Assembly: GCA_903995115.1 (NCBI GenBank)
Contig: LR877161.1
Coordinates: 249,501-313,500, forward strand
Length of the DNA stretch: 64,000 nt
Source of the DNA: Angomonas deanei
Lineage: Eukaryota > Euglenozoa > Kinetoplastea > Trypanosomatida > Trypanosomatidae
Direction: 5' to 3'
Below are positions 24,001 through 33,026 of this stretch, piece after piece. Each line of letters starts with the position of its first letter. Within the stretch, counting starts at the first letter, position 1. The notes under the pieces were generated by a model. The model saw nothing but the letters and a program-made list of their open reading frames with translations. It had not been told where the DNA came from and ran no database searches. The position numbers and the translations under genes were made by a program.

Positions 24001-26417
24001 TCACGAAGATACACACGGGGGTCTTCGTCCGCGAAAATGAGGAGCATGAGAAGATCGAAGAGCGACTCCGCCGTGCCCGCTATTTCGTCGTTTAATAAAA
24101 TCGTGGTGTCTTGCATGGCAAAGCTAAACCCTATTCCGTCGTCGTCAATGCAGTCCGCGAAAGGCGACATATCCAGACAGCCGTCGGCCCATAATTCTAG
24201 ATCAAGGTGCGCATTTGGACTCTCAAACGTGCTGGTTTTTGCACCGTCCGCAACAAAATGAATGTACCACCCGTTCAGTAAAAATATATCGACAGCCAAA
24301 TTATGAAGCTTCAGCTGATTGAACTGAGCGGAGGGGAACAAAACCTTTATTTTGGCCGGCGTCGAGTCTTTTCTTTTTTCTTTGGCTTCGACGGGGGAAG
24401 TATTTGGGCGGTAGAATCCTTTAGAAATCCTAGAAATTCTTTTAGCGACGCAATTTCTTCCAAGTCACAGTCCATCTTGGGGGTTACCTTTACTGTGATG
24501 GTTCCGTCTTCGGTGAACGGTGAAATGCAGATTTTTTCGGCACTCAAAAGCGTTTCAGAGGAAGAAGTGATCGCCGTGACCCTGGCGATGTGTATGCCTA
24601 TTGGAGTTTCATGCGTCACGCTTATACGTTCAACATTTAGCGTGAGCTCATCCACCACCGCCGTGATGCCGTCCACACGGACCCTAAACTTGTTTTCGGG
24701 AAACAAAGAAACCGCCGGTTTATCGGAGCTAACAGCTTTTTTAGGAGCTGGGTTCGACTGAAAATCGAAAAGATCCAATTGAAGGTAATGCGCGAGCTTA
24801 TCGATAACAAATGTATGAATCGTCGTGTTGTAAACTAGCTTCGTGTGGCGCACACGCAGATTGGTGGAAAGAGCGTTATTCCCTTTATTAAAGTCACACT
24901 GCAGCGAAATTCCGTTCTCCACCGGGTGCTGTAGGCAAAGAAGTTCATTCGACGAGGCCACGAGACTAACTTTACTTATGCCGGCGTCCACCACTAAAAT
25001 TTTATCCTTATCGCTCAGCGCAAGGGAAAAATTACTAATCTCCAAATGGAAGTCATGCCCGACTTCCAGGCGAAAACTCGGCCACGAGAGAACTAAAAGA
25101 ATATCAAAAGGTACATCCGAGGCCATAAAGCGACCACGTGGAATTTCTTCGTTAAAAAAGTTAGGGCTGTCTATCCAGGATGGCAGTGCGTTTCCGTCCG
25201 TGTAGGTCTGCGCGGTGAAGCGGGCTCGTTTTCTACATTCTGCAACGTCCGCTAATGAGAGGAGGCATTTGGCCTGTTCCACATTTTCGTTGAGCTCAAA
25301 TCCATTGCTCCACTCCACCTTATATTGCTTTAGCGAAAAAATAAAATAGTCTCTGTAGGCTGCCTTCCATTTTTTGTATTGAGTCCAGTCGAATTTTTTC
25401 TTTCGCCTTTCCCGCAGCTCCATGAACAGGTATTTCCACCACTGCATGTCTTCCCCATCTCGTGCGGTTGGTCGCGCAGAGGGTCGTCTACTTTCCGTTA
25501 TTTTTGGACAGTGCTGTAGTGAGTGCAGCAGCGCCCGCACGGCGAGAATGACTTCGTCGCTAATGGAGACATTCCCTGTTTTTTACGAGAAATACGAGCT
25601 TGACATACGGCCGTTGATTCTCACCCACCTTATCCAAAACGTAGTTCACGTTCAGATGACCATCCGACGGGAACAGAAGCGGCGAAAACCCTTCCGTAAT
25701 AGAACAGCGACGGGAAAATTCTTTGATGCTCAAACTGTTCCAGTCTGTCGGGTGGCGCGCATTACTTTTCGCGCATCGGATCGACGCTGCGATACCGCTA
25801 TAGGTTAAAGCTCTGAAGAATTCACCAGTGCTGTTCGTCAAAAAGGCGGGCTGAAATGCCGAATCGGTGGCTTCACACTGAACAGACTGTATATTACCTA
25901 CGATAGCGACAGACATGCCTTTCCACAGACCGATATTGTCTTCTAGGCGAAACGAAACATTTTCTACAAAAAAGGCAAAATTATTCAATATTCTCTTTTG
26001 GAGTCGCTTTAAAAACCCCTCCTTTGTTTCCTCTTCCGGACTGTCCTTTTCGTCCTCTTCGCTCATCGTATCGGTGGACTCCAGACGGGCGATACCCTCT
26101 AGTTTAGCTTTCACGTCAGCCTCCTGTCTGGAGGTTTTGGTCTTGGTCTCGAGAACGATACAAACATTTTTAATATGTATTTCGCAGCGGTTATTGTACA
26201 GGTTGCGCCACGGAATTTTAACACTAAGGTATCCTATCGTTCCTCGCTTTAGCTGAACGAAATCGTTAAAATCAAATAGGGTTGGTAGCAGCTCGACATC
26301 TGTCAGTTCAATGGATCCCCTGAGAAGGCTAACCTTGACGGTTTCCTTGTTCACGTTTTTTATAAAGTTTCCTAAATAGGAGGAAATGATTGAAGCAACG
26401 TATCTATCGAAAACCAT
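12083..26417 (-). CDS. Giant VPS13-like bridge-type lipid-transfer protein (chorein family), about 4,780 codons, frame broken about eight times
   Basis: One gene read right to left. The N-terminus at 26417 is a chorein domain: MVFDRYVASIISSYLGNFIK, then VKVSLLRGSIELTDVELLP and GTIGYLSVKIPWRNLYNNRC, with KNVCIVLE. Next comes the conserved VPS13 region with WWKYLFMELRERRKKKFDW (near 25430). The 14613-17141 stretch holds the adaptor/SHR-BD-type region (INVHAKTALRNESGV, WVSNLTNYPLVL, LRITPRWVFVNTTAKKRLQI, FYLWEDDRSEHVLSI). The C-terminal stretch has FADGVVRISECVLFIHPFHL before an acidic tail. VPS13 forms a long hydrophobic groove that moves phospholipids at membrane contacts. Frame changes lie near 25590 (A6 run), 24345, 23690, 20975, 20350 (AAT array), 19210, 17120 and 14660. 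The sign differs between sites (one A too many at 25590, one too few at 24345), and coding is continuous across each, so a single gene is far likelier than nine. Asn runs occur only below about 22 kb. Confidence 0.87.
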
Positions 26418-26734
26418 CCCGTCATTACGCTATTTAATTTTTTTTTTCCGTATTCTATTTCCTTTTCTGTTGTGAATGAATTAGTGAACGTTAAACACGA
26501 CAACGTTTAAACAAATAAAAATACAGGGGAAGAGAAATATAATTCGGTGGGTAAAGAAGGGAACCGGAAGAGATGTTTTGATTGGAGGGCTGAATAATAA
26601 TAATAAAAAAAATATGAGGATTAAAAAAGGTGTGGAACCGAAAGTGGGAGTTTCAGATTCCCTAATAACGATGTAGCATTAATAATAGTGGTTATCATCA
26701 GCCTTGACCCGGTGCGGCGCTGGGAATACGGCTC
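26418..26734. other. Intergenic region
   Basis: Between the VPS13-like start and the PUB-domain gene. It is AT-rich with a T-run at about 26440-26450 and short AAT repeats near 26594. No gene was seen. Confidence 0.4.
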
Positions 26735-27781
26735 TCATACCAGCAGTGATATGAGAACTACATTGCAGTAGAGGCAGTTGGTTACCGCCTTGTTCGGGTG
26801 TTCCATTTTCACCAGAGCCCCAGATTCCGTGACTTGTTTGGCAGAAAAGCACAACGTTTTTCTGAAATTAGGCGTCCCTGGGGTGCTATTGTACTGATAA
26901 CCGAATTCCGTTCCTAGATGCAGAACCTTCGTACCGTCTTCAGAAATATGCGCAATGTATGAGTACATGATATTACGGGTAATTAGGTGCCAGTGCGCCT
27001 CAATACACTGATGCGTGCACCCTTGTCCACATTCGTACACGCAACCGTGTATCATTTTACGGGTCGTAAAATCGCAGGCGTCGAAGAAGCAGTTGCGAAT
27101 TCGGCCGGTGTTTAACAAGGTTTTTCTAACGGTTTCCTTCAGAGGATCTGCTGCCCTATAATCTTCCTCGCAGAATAATTTGGAATTGTCTACCAACGGC
27201 TCTTCTTTATCAGGGGCAATCCTGTCTTTTCTAATTTGCTCCAAAATCCGTTCTCTTTCACTTTTCATTGTCTCCACAATCCTGTCGGTGCTGGTGGTCG
27301 GCACCGTCCAGTGATTGTCCTCCGTGTGTTTGTTTTCTATAGCGGTAAAGGCCGCATCCGCCTCGTGGAGCGTTTCCATCGTGCCTTCGAAGACCCACGT
27401 GTTCTCTCGCTTTCTAAATCCAATCGCGCTAAACATTTGATTGACAAAATCTTCCGGCACAGACTGTGTGTGGCGCAGAAGCGCCTTGTTGTCGCATTTG
27501 ACAGTGCGGAATTTTGGTTCGTCAAAATGAAGCAGAAGATTCGCCAGGAGCTTCCTGAAAACCGAACTGAGTGCTTCAAGAATGTGGTGCTGGGTTTCCC
27601 TAGGCAGTTTGCTAAAGGCTTCGTCCATTTTTTGTGTTCCTTTGTCGCTTAGAGGGATGGGGGGAAGGGGTTTTTTCGGCCGTTTTGGCATGGTGTTTTC
27701 GGCAGGCGGCGTTTCTTCCCCGGCCGCTGGCGGGCCGCCTAGGCTGTGACCAAAGCGCTGGGCTTTACGGAGCACTATCAC
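26735..27781 (-). CDS. PUB/PUG-domain protein with Cys/His-rich C-terminus
   Basis: 348 residues from the ATG at 27781. An alternative start at MPKRPKKPLPP (about residue 31) would drop a low-complexity leader. Residues of about 65-150 fit a PUB domain: VFRKLLANLLLHFDEPKFRT, then LLRHTQSVPEDFVNQMFSAI and GFRKRENTWVFEG. PUB domains in PNGase, HOIP and UBX proteins bind the C-terminal tail of the AAA-ATPase p97/VCP/Cdc48. The C-terminal third is rich in Cys and His (CFFDACDF, HGCVYECGQGCTHQCIEAHW, CLYC) and could bind zinc, but I cannot assign it to a known fold. No transglutaminase (PNGase) catalytic domain is visible. The plus-strand tRNA-His lies 30 bases upstream of the ATG, so the leader and splice acceptor must lie beyond or within that tRNA, which favours the downstream start. 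Confidence 0.72.
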   Translation of the reverse strand: MIVLRKAQRFGHSLGGPPAAGEETPPAENTMPKRPKKPLPPIPLSDKGTQKMDEAFSKLPRETQHHILEALSSVFRKLLANLLLHFDEPKFRTVKCDNKALLRHTQSVPEDFVNQMFSAIGFRKRENTWVFEGTMETLHEADAAFTAIENKHTEDNHWTVPTTSTDRIVETMKSERERILEQIRKDRIAPDKEEPLVDNSKLFCEEDYRAADPLKETVRKTLLNTGRIRNCFFDACDFTTRKMIHGCVYECGQGCTHQCIEAHWHLITRNIMYSYIAHISEDGTKVLHLGTEFGYQYNSTPGTPNFRKTLCFSAKQVTESGALVKMEHPNKAVTNCLYCNVVLISLLV

Positions 27782-27811
27782 TCCTAAGAAGCGTGTCTGG
27801 GGGAAAGGAAC

Positions 27812-27882
27812 GGGGAAATAGTTCAGTGGCAGAACATTAGATTGTGGCTCTAATAACCCGGGTCCGATTCCCGGTTTCCCCT
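27812..27882 (+). tRNA. tRNA-His (GTG)
   Basis: A 7-bp acceptor (ggggaaa with tttcccc), a D-arm with gttcagtggcagaac, an anticodon stem ttaga/tctaa around loop ttgtggc (anticodon GTG) and a T-arm ccggg-tccgatt-cccgg give a full cloverleaf. It is followed by a T6 RNA polymerase III terminator within ten bases. It is on the strand opposite to all surrounding protein genes. There is no encoded G-1, so post-transcriptional addition is expected. Confidence 0.95.
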
Positions 27883-28043
27883 TAGTTTTTTAGTTTTCCT
27901 CTGTCGTGCACTAAGGGAGGTTTTCCTGGTGTTCCTTCGGCTAGAGAGGGATTGGGGGGAATTTTTTTTTTTTCTTTCCTCTGGTGGCCTGGCGTCGAAA
28001 GGACAAAAGGCACGGAAAAACACTACAGGCGAAAACAATTCTG

Positions 28044-28469
28044 TTATAGCACAAAACGGTCCGAGGTGACGGCCTTCTCGAGCCGCTCCACCCGGTTGGT
28101 CAGCTCATTGGTGTCCAAGCCTGTCACCAGCGACCCCGTGATTTCCCGCATGCTCTGTATTTCTGACTGAAGGGACTCCTTTTCGGTCTGGTGAAATTTC
28201 TTGAGCAGCTCTAGCTTCTCCTTGTACTCCAGCCGGATCCGTTCCCTTTCCTCGGCGAGACGGTCCTTGTGGTTCGAGTCCCACTCCCTTAGGGTTGTCT
28301 GTAGCGTGATGGTGCGGCGGCCGCGTTCGATGACTTCTTGTTGCAAAGCGCTCACCTCCTGCTGGTGTTTTTCCCGCTCCGCCTTCAGTTGCTCCCTGCA
28401 CTCTTCTAGCTCCGACTGCAGACGGGCGTTCTCCTCCCGTAGGGTTTCTAGCTCGTCTTGGGAGGTCAT
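28044..28469 (-). CDS. Small coiled-coil protein, 141 aa
   Basis: Starts MTSQDELETLREENARLQSE and is heptad-patterned almost throughout (LRE-LQS-LEE-REQLK, then KEKLELLKKFHQTEKESLQ). It ends in a second short zipper NELTNRVERLEKAVTS. There is no membrane segment or signal. Small coiled-coil proteins of this kind are common in kinetoplastid basal bodies, flagella and cytoskeleton, but nothing here picks a location. The frame is intact and the base composition is balanced. Confidence 0.7.
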   Translation of the reverse strand: MTSQDELETLREENARLQSELEECREQLKAEREKHQQEVSALQQEVIERGRRTITLQTTLREWDSNHKDRLAEERERIRLEYKEKLELLKKFHQTEKESLQSEIQSMREITGSLVTGLDTNELTNRVERLEKAVTSDRFVL

Positions 28470-28656
28470 GTGATGGGATGCCTATTCTGTATAGTCTTTT
28501 CTTTACAACAAATAAAGACGGAGAGAGATGGCTGTTGTTTCGCAAAAAACAAAGTCCCGCCGAACAGGGGGCGCGAATAAAGGTGCATCAGAGAGACCCA
28601 CACTCCGCAACGAAACAGCGATCGTCCTGATCACCATACTGTAAATAATGTGTGCG

Positions 28657-29196
28657 CTACTCTTTCTTTATGCCCTCCTTCCTAGCTTGCTCCGCCTTTT
28701 CCTTCTTGTACGCCGCCCGCATTCGGCGTATCTCCTCCAGCTGGCTAGCTCGATCCTTTTCTTGCGCCGCCTCTTCTTCCTTTCGTTGATTCCCCAACCA
28801 CACCGCGTGCAGCACGAACACGACAATGTTCAAGATCATCATAGCCAGGAGAAAGCACTGCTCGCCGTTCCTGTCGCTGCCGCCCGCCTCATGGTATTTC
28901 CGGCGAAGCAAATAGAAAAGAGAGAGTTCTACCGTGTGAATCGCCGCGGCGTACCAGGACAAAAACTGGTGCCGAGGGAGGTAGGCCACGAAGGCACGGG
29001 AAACCACCAGCAGGGTCAGTATGCCGACGTACAAGTGCCGCAGCGCCAGCTTGCCGTCTGTGGTGTCCGGCGTGAACCACGGGGTGACATCGGACAGCTT
29101 TCCGTTTTGCACCGTGAGCTGGAACAGCGGTGCCACCTCTGCTAAGACAAGAATCGCGCACCAGATTTGTAAAAGGAAAGGGCGCTCGAGTTTCAT
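28657..29196 (-). CDS. Four-helix membrane protein, possibly Erg28-like
   Basis: I choose the ATG at 29196 (MKLERPFLLQIWCAILVLAE), since an A16 tract sits directly before it. In-frame ATGs further upstream (29247, 29289) would translate the A-run as Lys. 179 residues with about four membrane segments: LLQIWCAILVLAEVAPLF, HLYVGILTLLVVSRAFVAYL, FLSWYAAAIHTVELSLFYLL and FLLAMMILNIVVFVLHAVWL. A highly charged Lys/Glu tail ends KKE, resembling an ER-retrieval signal. The spacing and the second and third helices recall Erg28, the ER scaffold of sterol C-4 demethylation. The similarity is by eye and weak, so a generic ER membrane protein is the safe call. Confidence 0.5.
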   Translation of the reverse strand: MKLERPFLLQIWCAILVLAEVAPLFQLTVQNGKLSDVTPWFTPDTTDGKLALRHLYVGILTLLVVSRAFVAYLPRHQFLSWYAAAIHTVELSLFYLLRRKYHEAGGSDRNGEQCFLLAMMILNIVVFVLHAVWLGNQRKEEEAAQEKDRASQLEEIRRMRAAYKKEKAEQARKEGIKKE

Positions 29197-29784
29197 TTTT
29201 TTTTTTTTTTTTGTGCTTGTTTGTGTGTGGCTGTTGTAGTGCTTCATGTGTTGTTGGTGAGAGAAGGAAGGAAGAAACGGGTGGGACAATAACGGTGGGA
29301 GACTTGTGGGGTTTTGTCGCTTGTCTCTTGGTCGTTGAAGAGGGCTCGTTTTTAACCGATTTTTTTTTTTTTTGTTGTTAAACGGTAAAAGGGAAAAGTG
29401 TCAACGGAAAAGAGTTAAAAAAAAAATGAAAGAGACGTAAAAAAAAAAAAAAGAAAAGAAAAAAAACATTCAACAGGGGTAAGTTAACAAAAAATCAAAT
29501 ACGAGAGAAAGGAAAGCGATGGAGAGGGGGGTGAAGACCGTAACAACGACGAAATACTTCAACTGTTTTCATGGTTATTATTATTGCCATTTTGTCCTTT
29601 TCTTTTTTCGTTTCACCGCCCCAAATGGCCCTCTCCGTTCGTATAGATACGCACCGTCTTTTTTATTATTTATTATCATACATTTTTACGGGTATATATA
29701 TGTATATGAAAAGTACGAGCCGTTATTCTTCACTAATCACTTCTATGAACAGGCAAATATAATAATAATAAAAAGAAGTGTCGC
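29197..29784. other. Intergenic region with homopolymer tracts
   Basis: Contains T16 (29197-29212), T-runs near 29360-29375, A-runs near 29419-29468 and an AT-rich stretch towards 29780. No gene, tRNA or repeat family was recognised. It holds the ENT 3' UTR and the leader of the preceding gene. Confidence 0.4.
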
Positions 29785-31215
29785 CTACTGGAATTGCTCC
29801 GGCAGACGGAGGACGACGACGAGCGCCAACAGGGCAGAGACGGAGGCCCCCGCGAGGAGGCTGATCCCCATCAGCTGACCAGCCATGACGCGCTGTCCCT
29901 CCGTCTTTAGTCCTGGGGTGTTGGGGCCGAACACCATCGAGGTCGCCCCGAAGAAGCCCTTCGTGAGGCCGAGGGTGGCAATGATAACGTACGCCGGGGC
30001 GTGGCCGGGGATGTACCCATAGATGCAGAGGAAGATGAGGCAAATGTAGATGAACCGGATGAAGCTCACCATCAACAGCACCCAGCGGGGCGGCCAGAGA
30101 AACTTGAGACTGGAGGACAGCCGACCCGTCGCGTCGCCGCAGTTGTAGAGGAGGATGGCGATCGTGCCGAACCACTTATCCTTGCGGTCGATGGGCAGAA
30201 TAAGTGAGGGAAAGATGAAGAGGGACACAAAGAAGATGTTGAAGCAGGCGATCTGCACCGGGTAGATGAGCTTGATGATGGGCCACATCCGGGTCTTCTG
30301 GAGCTGCTCCGAGGTGGACAAGTGCTTGTCGTCCTCTTCCTCCTCCAGCTCGCTCCGCACAACACGCACCTCGTTGTCTTCGTCGTCCTCGGTGAGCTTC
30401 TTGATCGACACGGTGTCGCCTTCCAGGACGACATCCCCCTCCGTGATGGCAGCCGGTTCGCGGTCCTCTGGGGGGCAGTCGTCCTGGAAGGAATCCTCTC
30501 CCTCCTCCTCCTGTCCACGCTCCTTGGCAATCTTTCGGAACTCCCCTACGTACTTCTGGGCATAGCGGTTGAAGCGGAGGCAGACAGCGAGGACGGTGGA
30601 GGTGGCCATGATGCCCAGCGCGAGACTGAAGTAGATGTAGGCCTGCTTCAGCACCGAATCGTAACTGTCCTCCATCGAGGCCTTGATGATACACTGAAGG
30701 GTGGAGGAGACGACACCAGAGAATCCGCAGCCGAACATGACGGCGGACATGAAGCGAGGGGGCATGGTGCCCGCCATGGCGTAGCACGTCGCCTCGAGGT
30801 ACGACTTACCAGCTCCGGCGGCGATGGTGACAATAAAGAAGGCCGCCACCGCCCCACCCTGGGACACGCCGCCGACGGGCAGGACGAGCACCACCAAGAC
30901 CTCCACCATCATCAGGGAAAGGGCGAGGACGAAGCGGGTGGTGAGGGTCAGCTTGCGGGCAATCGGGAGGAGCACGGTGGGCCCCACGACGATCTGAGTA
31001 CCGACAGAGGCAATGTTATAGAAGGTGAGAATGTTGGCCCACAGCGTCTTGTTGTCGGGCTCCGCGTTGGGGTCTCGGGTGACGTACTTGTAGTAGTTCA
31101 CCATGTAGGCCGGGGCGGACGTGATGGCCTGTACGGGCATCAACATGGAGATACCTAGCATGACGCAGGTGAAGTACACATACGCTTCCGCTGCACTGGA
31201 ACAACAACACCGCAT
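29785..31215 (-). CDS. Equilibrative nucleoside/nucleobase transporter (ENT family)
   Basis: 476 residues with about eleven predicted membrane segments and a long acidic cytosolic loop (about residues 225-305) between TM6 and TM7, the ENT layout. Landmarks: YVYFTCVMLGISMLMPVQAI in TM1, NILTFYNIASVGTQIVVGP, an AGAGKSYLEATCYAMAG segment, FMSAVMFGCGFSGVVSSTLQ, then CGDATGRLSSSLKFLWPPRW and the closing hydrophobic helix. ENT carriers import purines, which kinetoplastids cannot synthesise de novo; the sequence most recalls the NT8/NT4-type permeases. Located at the plasma membrane by family expectation. The gene is single here and intact, and GC-rich compared with the flanks. Confidence 0.88.
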   Translation of the reverse strand: MRCCCSSAAEAYVYFTCVMLGISMLMPVQAITSAPAYMVNYYKYVTRDPNAEPDNKTLWANILTFYNIASVGTQIVVGPTVLLPIARKLTLTTRFVLALSLMMVEVLVVLVLPVGGVSQGGAVAAFFIVTIAAGAGKSYLEATCYAMAGTMPPRFMSAVMFGCGFSGVVSSTLQCIIKASMEDSYDSVLKQAYIYFSLALGIMATSTVLAVCLRFNRYAQKYVGEFRKIAKERGQEEEGEDSFQDDCPPEDREPAAITEGDVVLEGDTVSIKKLTEDDEDNEVRVVRSELEEEEDDKHLSTSEQLQKTRMWPIIKLIYPVQIACFNIFFVSLFIFPSLILPIDRKDKWFGTIAILLYNCGDATGRLSSSLKFLWPPRWVLLMVSFIRFIYICLIFLCIYGYIPGHAPAYVIIATLGLTKGFFGATSMVFGPNTPGLKTEGQRVMAGQLMGISLLAGASVSALLALVVVLRLPEQFQ

Positions 31216-31730
31216 TTTCTACGAGAGGTGTAGTTATTACTTTTAATTTTTAAATATATATATATATATATATCTCGTATCCCGCTTATTGCCGGGTGAT
31301 ACACATGTAGGAGAAAAAGAAGGTGGGGAGTAGTAGAGTCGACAAGGCCGGGGCGGACACAACCTATGGTTTGGTAGGGGCAATTGGATCTGAGGGAGTT
31401 CGATTGGCTTTCACGTCTCTGTGCATGCACACAAGCCACTTCCGCAATCCAACACGCTAACAACAACAACTGCAACGCCAAGAGAACAATAATAGTAGTA
31501 ATGATTAAAAAAAAAAAAAAAGTAAAACAACGATGAGGACGGAATGTACAGAGCATATTGAAACTATGATATATTGTGCTTTCTTTATTAGTGTTGTACT
31601 ACCTTCAGGGGATAGCGATGGAACTCGGAGAGCGTTCGCCACACGCTGCTAAAAAAGTGTACTTTTCGAAAAAAAAAAAAAAAGAAAGGAAGATAAAAGA
31701 CAGGACGCCAACATCACCGACTGAACGTAT
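31216..31730. other. Intergenic region with TA repeat
   Basis: Holds a TA dinucleotide run at about 31253-31273, an A-run at about 31508-31521 (pyrimidine tract on the sense strand) and another at about 31669-31683. No coding sequence was recognised. Confidence 0.45.
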
Positions 31731-32645
31731 TTAAAAATCGTACATGTCTGCGTCCAACAGCGAAGCGGCGCTACTATCTCCGCCTACACTGTTGTAGTGC
31801 CTCTCCAGTCTTCCGGAGGAACGGCGTGGTGGGTTGGCCGGGCGGTTCTGCCCATTTGGCAGCACGTCGTACTCGTAGTGCGGACCGGAGTCGCCCCTCT
31901 CTACGGGGACACCATTTACTATTTCTGCACTTCTCATGGACAGCCGCCGCTGTGCGGGACCGGTATTTCGCGTCGCGACCGGGCTATCTGGTTTTTGCGG
32001 CGGGTCTGCGTTTCCATAGTACCCCGGCGCGTTTGTTTCTGTCCCGACCAACCTTTCCGGCGTCGTCCGGGCCTGGTAGTTTTGGTCGGGGTACGCGGAC
32101 GGCGGGTTGACGCCTTTGAAGAGCGAGCTCAAAATGGTGTGATACCCCAAGTTAAAGTCCACCGTGATCAACTTGACGTTGGGGTCTTTGTAGTCAACGT
32201 AGGCCGCTCGACTTGCACTGTAGTTGTCACTATCCACCGAGAATTCCTCTTTTAATTTGTCTATTTTGGCTTGATTGGCGGCGAATATTTGTTTCCCACC
32301 CGTCGCTTTGAGGTACTTCTCCCTCGATTCCCGTCTTTTTTTACCATTGTTATACGCGGTCAGTGTTACGGTGTTTAGGGATTGCAGTTGCTTCGAGACC
32401 AACTTATCCACGGAGCGGACCAGATCTGTCAGATCAGCGTCACTGAAGACGCATTCTGGCAGCTCCTCACCTCCGTATTTTGTGTGCGTGGCAAGTTCCG
32501 CCATGGACTCTTGGGATTCTTTCAGAAGCTTGACAAACTGCTGTGCCGCTTGAGAAAGGCTCGCGGTCCTCTTGGTGCATGTTGCGATTGCGTTTTTGAA
32601 CTCTTTCAGCTCCTTTAAGTCCTCTTCAAAACGTATTTCGGACAT
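31731..32645 (-). CDS. Helical protein, possibly BAR-domain-like, with disordered C-terminus
   Basis: 304 residues. The first roughly 190 are predicted long helices: FEEDLKELKEFKNAIATCTK, AAQQFVKLLKESQESMAELA, LVSKQLQSLNTVTLTAY, then KRRESREKYLKATGG and VDFNLGYHTILSSLFKGVNP. Together these look like a three-helix BAR/AH-type membrane-curvature module. The remaining roughly 110 residues are Pro-, Asn- and Arg-rich and look disordered. BAR proteins shape endocytic membranes, which in kinetoplastids would place it at the flagellar pocket. The fold is inferred from pattern only; a generic coiled-coil protein is the alternative. Frame intact, no Asn runs. Confidence 0.5.
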   Translation of the reverse strand: MSEIRFEEDLKELKEFKNAIATCTKRTASLSQAAQQFVKLLKESQESMAELATHTKYGGEELPECVFSDADLTDLVRSVDKLVSKQLQSLNTVTLTAYNNGKKRRESREKYLKATGGKQIFAANQAKIDKLKEEFSVDSDNYSASRAAYVDYKDPNVKLITVDFNLGYHTILSSLFKGVNPPSAYPDQNYQARTTPERLVGTETNAPGYYGNADPPQKPDSPVATRNTGPAQRRLSMRSAEIVNGVPVERGDSGPHYEYDVLPNGQNRPANPPRRSSGRLERHYNSVGGDSSAASLLDADMYDF

Positions 32646-33026
32646 CTCGGTGCCTTTGCTTTGAGATAAATAAAGAACTTTACAGGGGAGGAAGAGAATG
32701 TTCTTCTGAACAGCCGACGGATCTTACTAAACACTTATCTTTTCCGTCTGTCAAATTTCAACAAGATGTATTGATATATAAGAATTAGAAGTTATGAATA
32801 TCTTTTTTTGTTGTTGTGTTTTGTTTTACTAGCTTATCACTATTTTAACCTGTGTGGTGTGCAACGAACAAGCAATGTCGTTCTGTTATCCTTATCGTTA
32901 ATTTTACCGTTAGTTTTATCTTTTTTTTTTTTTTTTTTTAAAACGCAGACAATTATCTGTGGCCTGAGTAAATAAGGAAAGAAAAAAAAAAAAAAGGGGG
33001 AAAAAAGGCGGCCCCTAGATAGGCGC
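32646..33026. other. Intergenic region
   Basis: AT-rich, with T-runs near 32921-32939 and an A-run near 32983-32996. No gene was recognised. Confidence 0.4.

Noticed and set aside
12083-26417. Programmed ribosomal frameshifting as the explanation of the breaks
   Set aside because: The shifts need both extra and missing bases and share no slippery motif or stop context.
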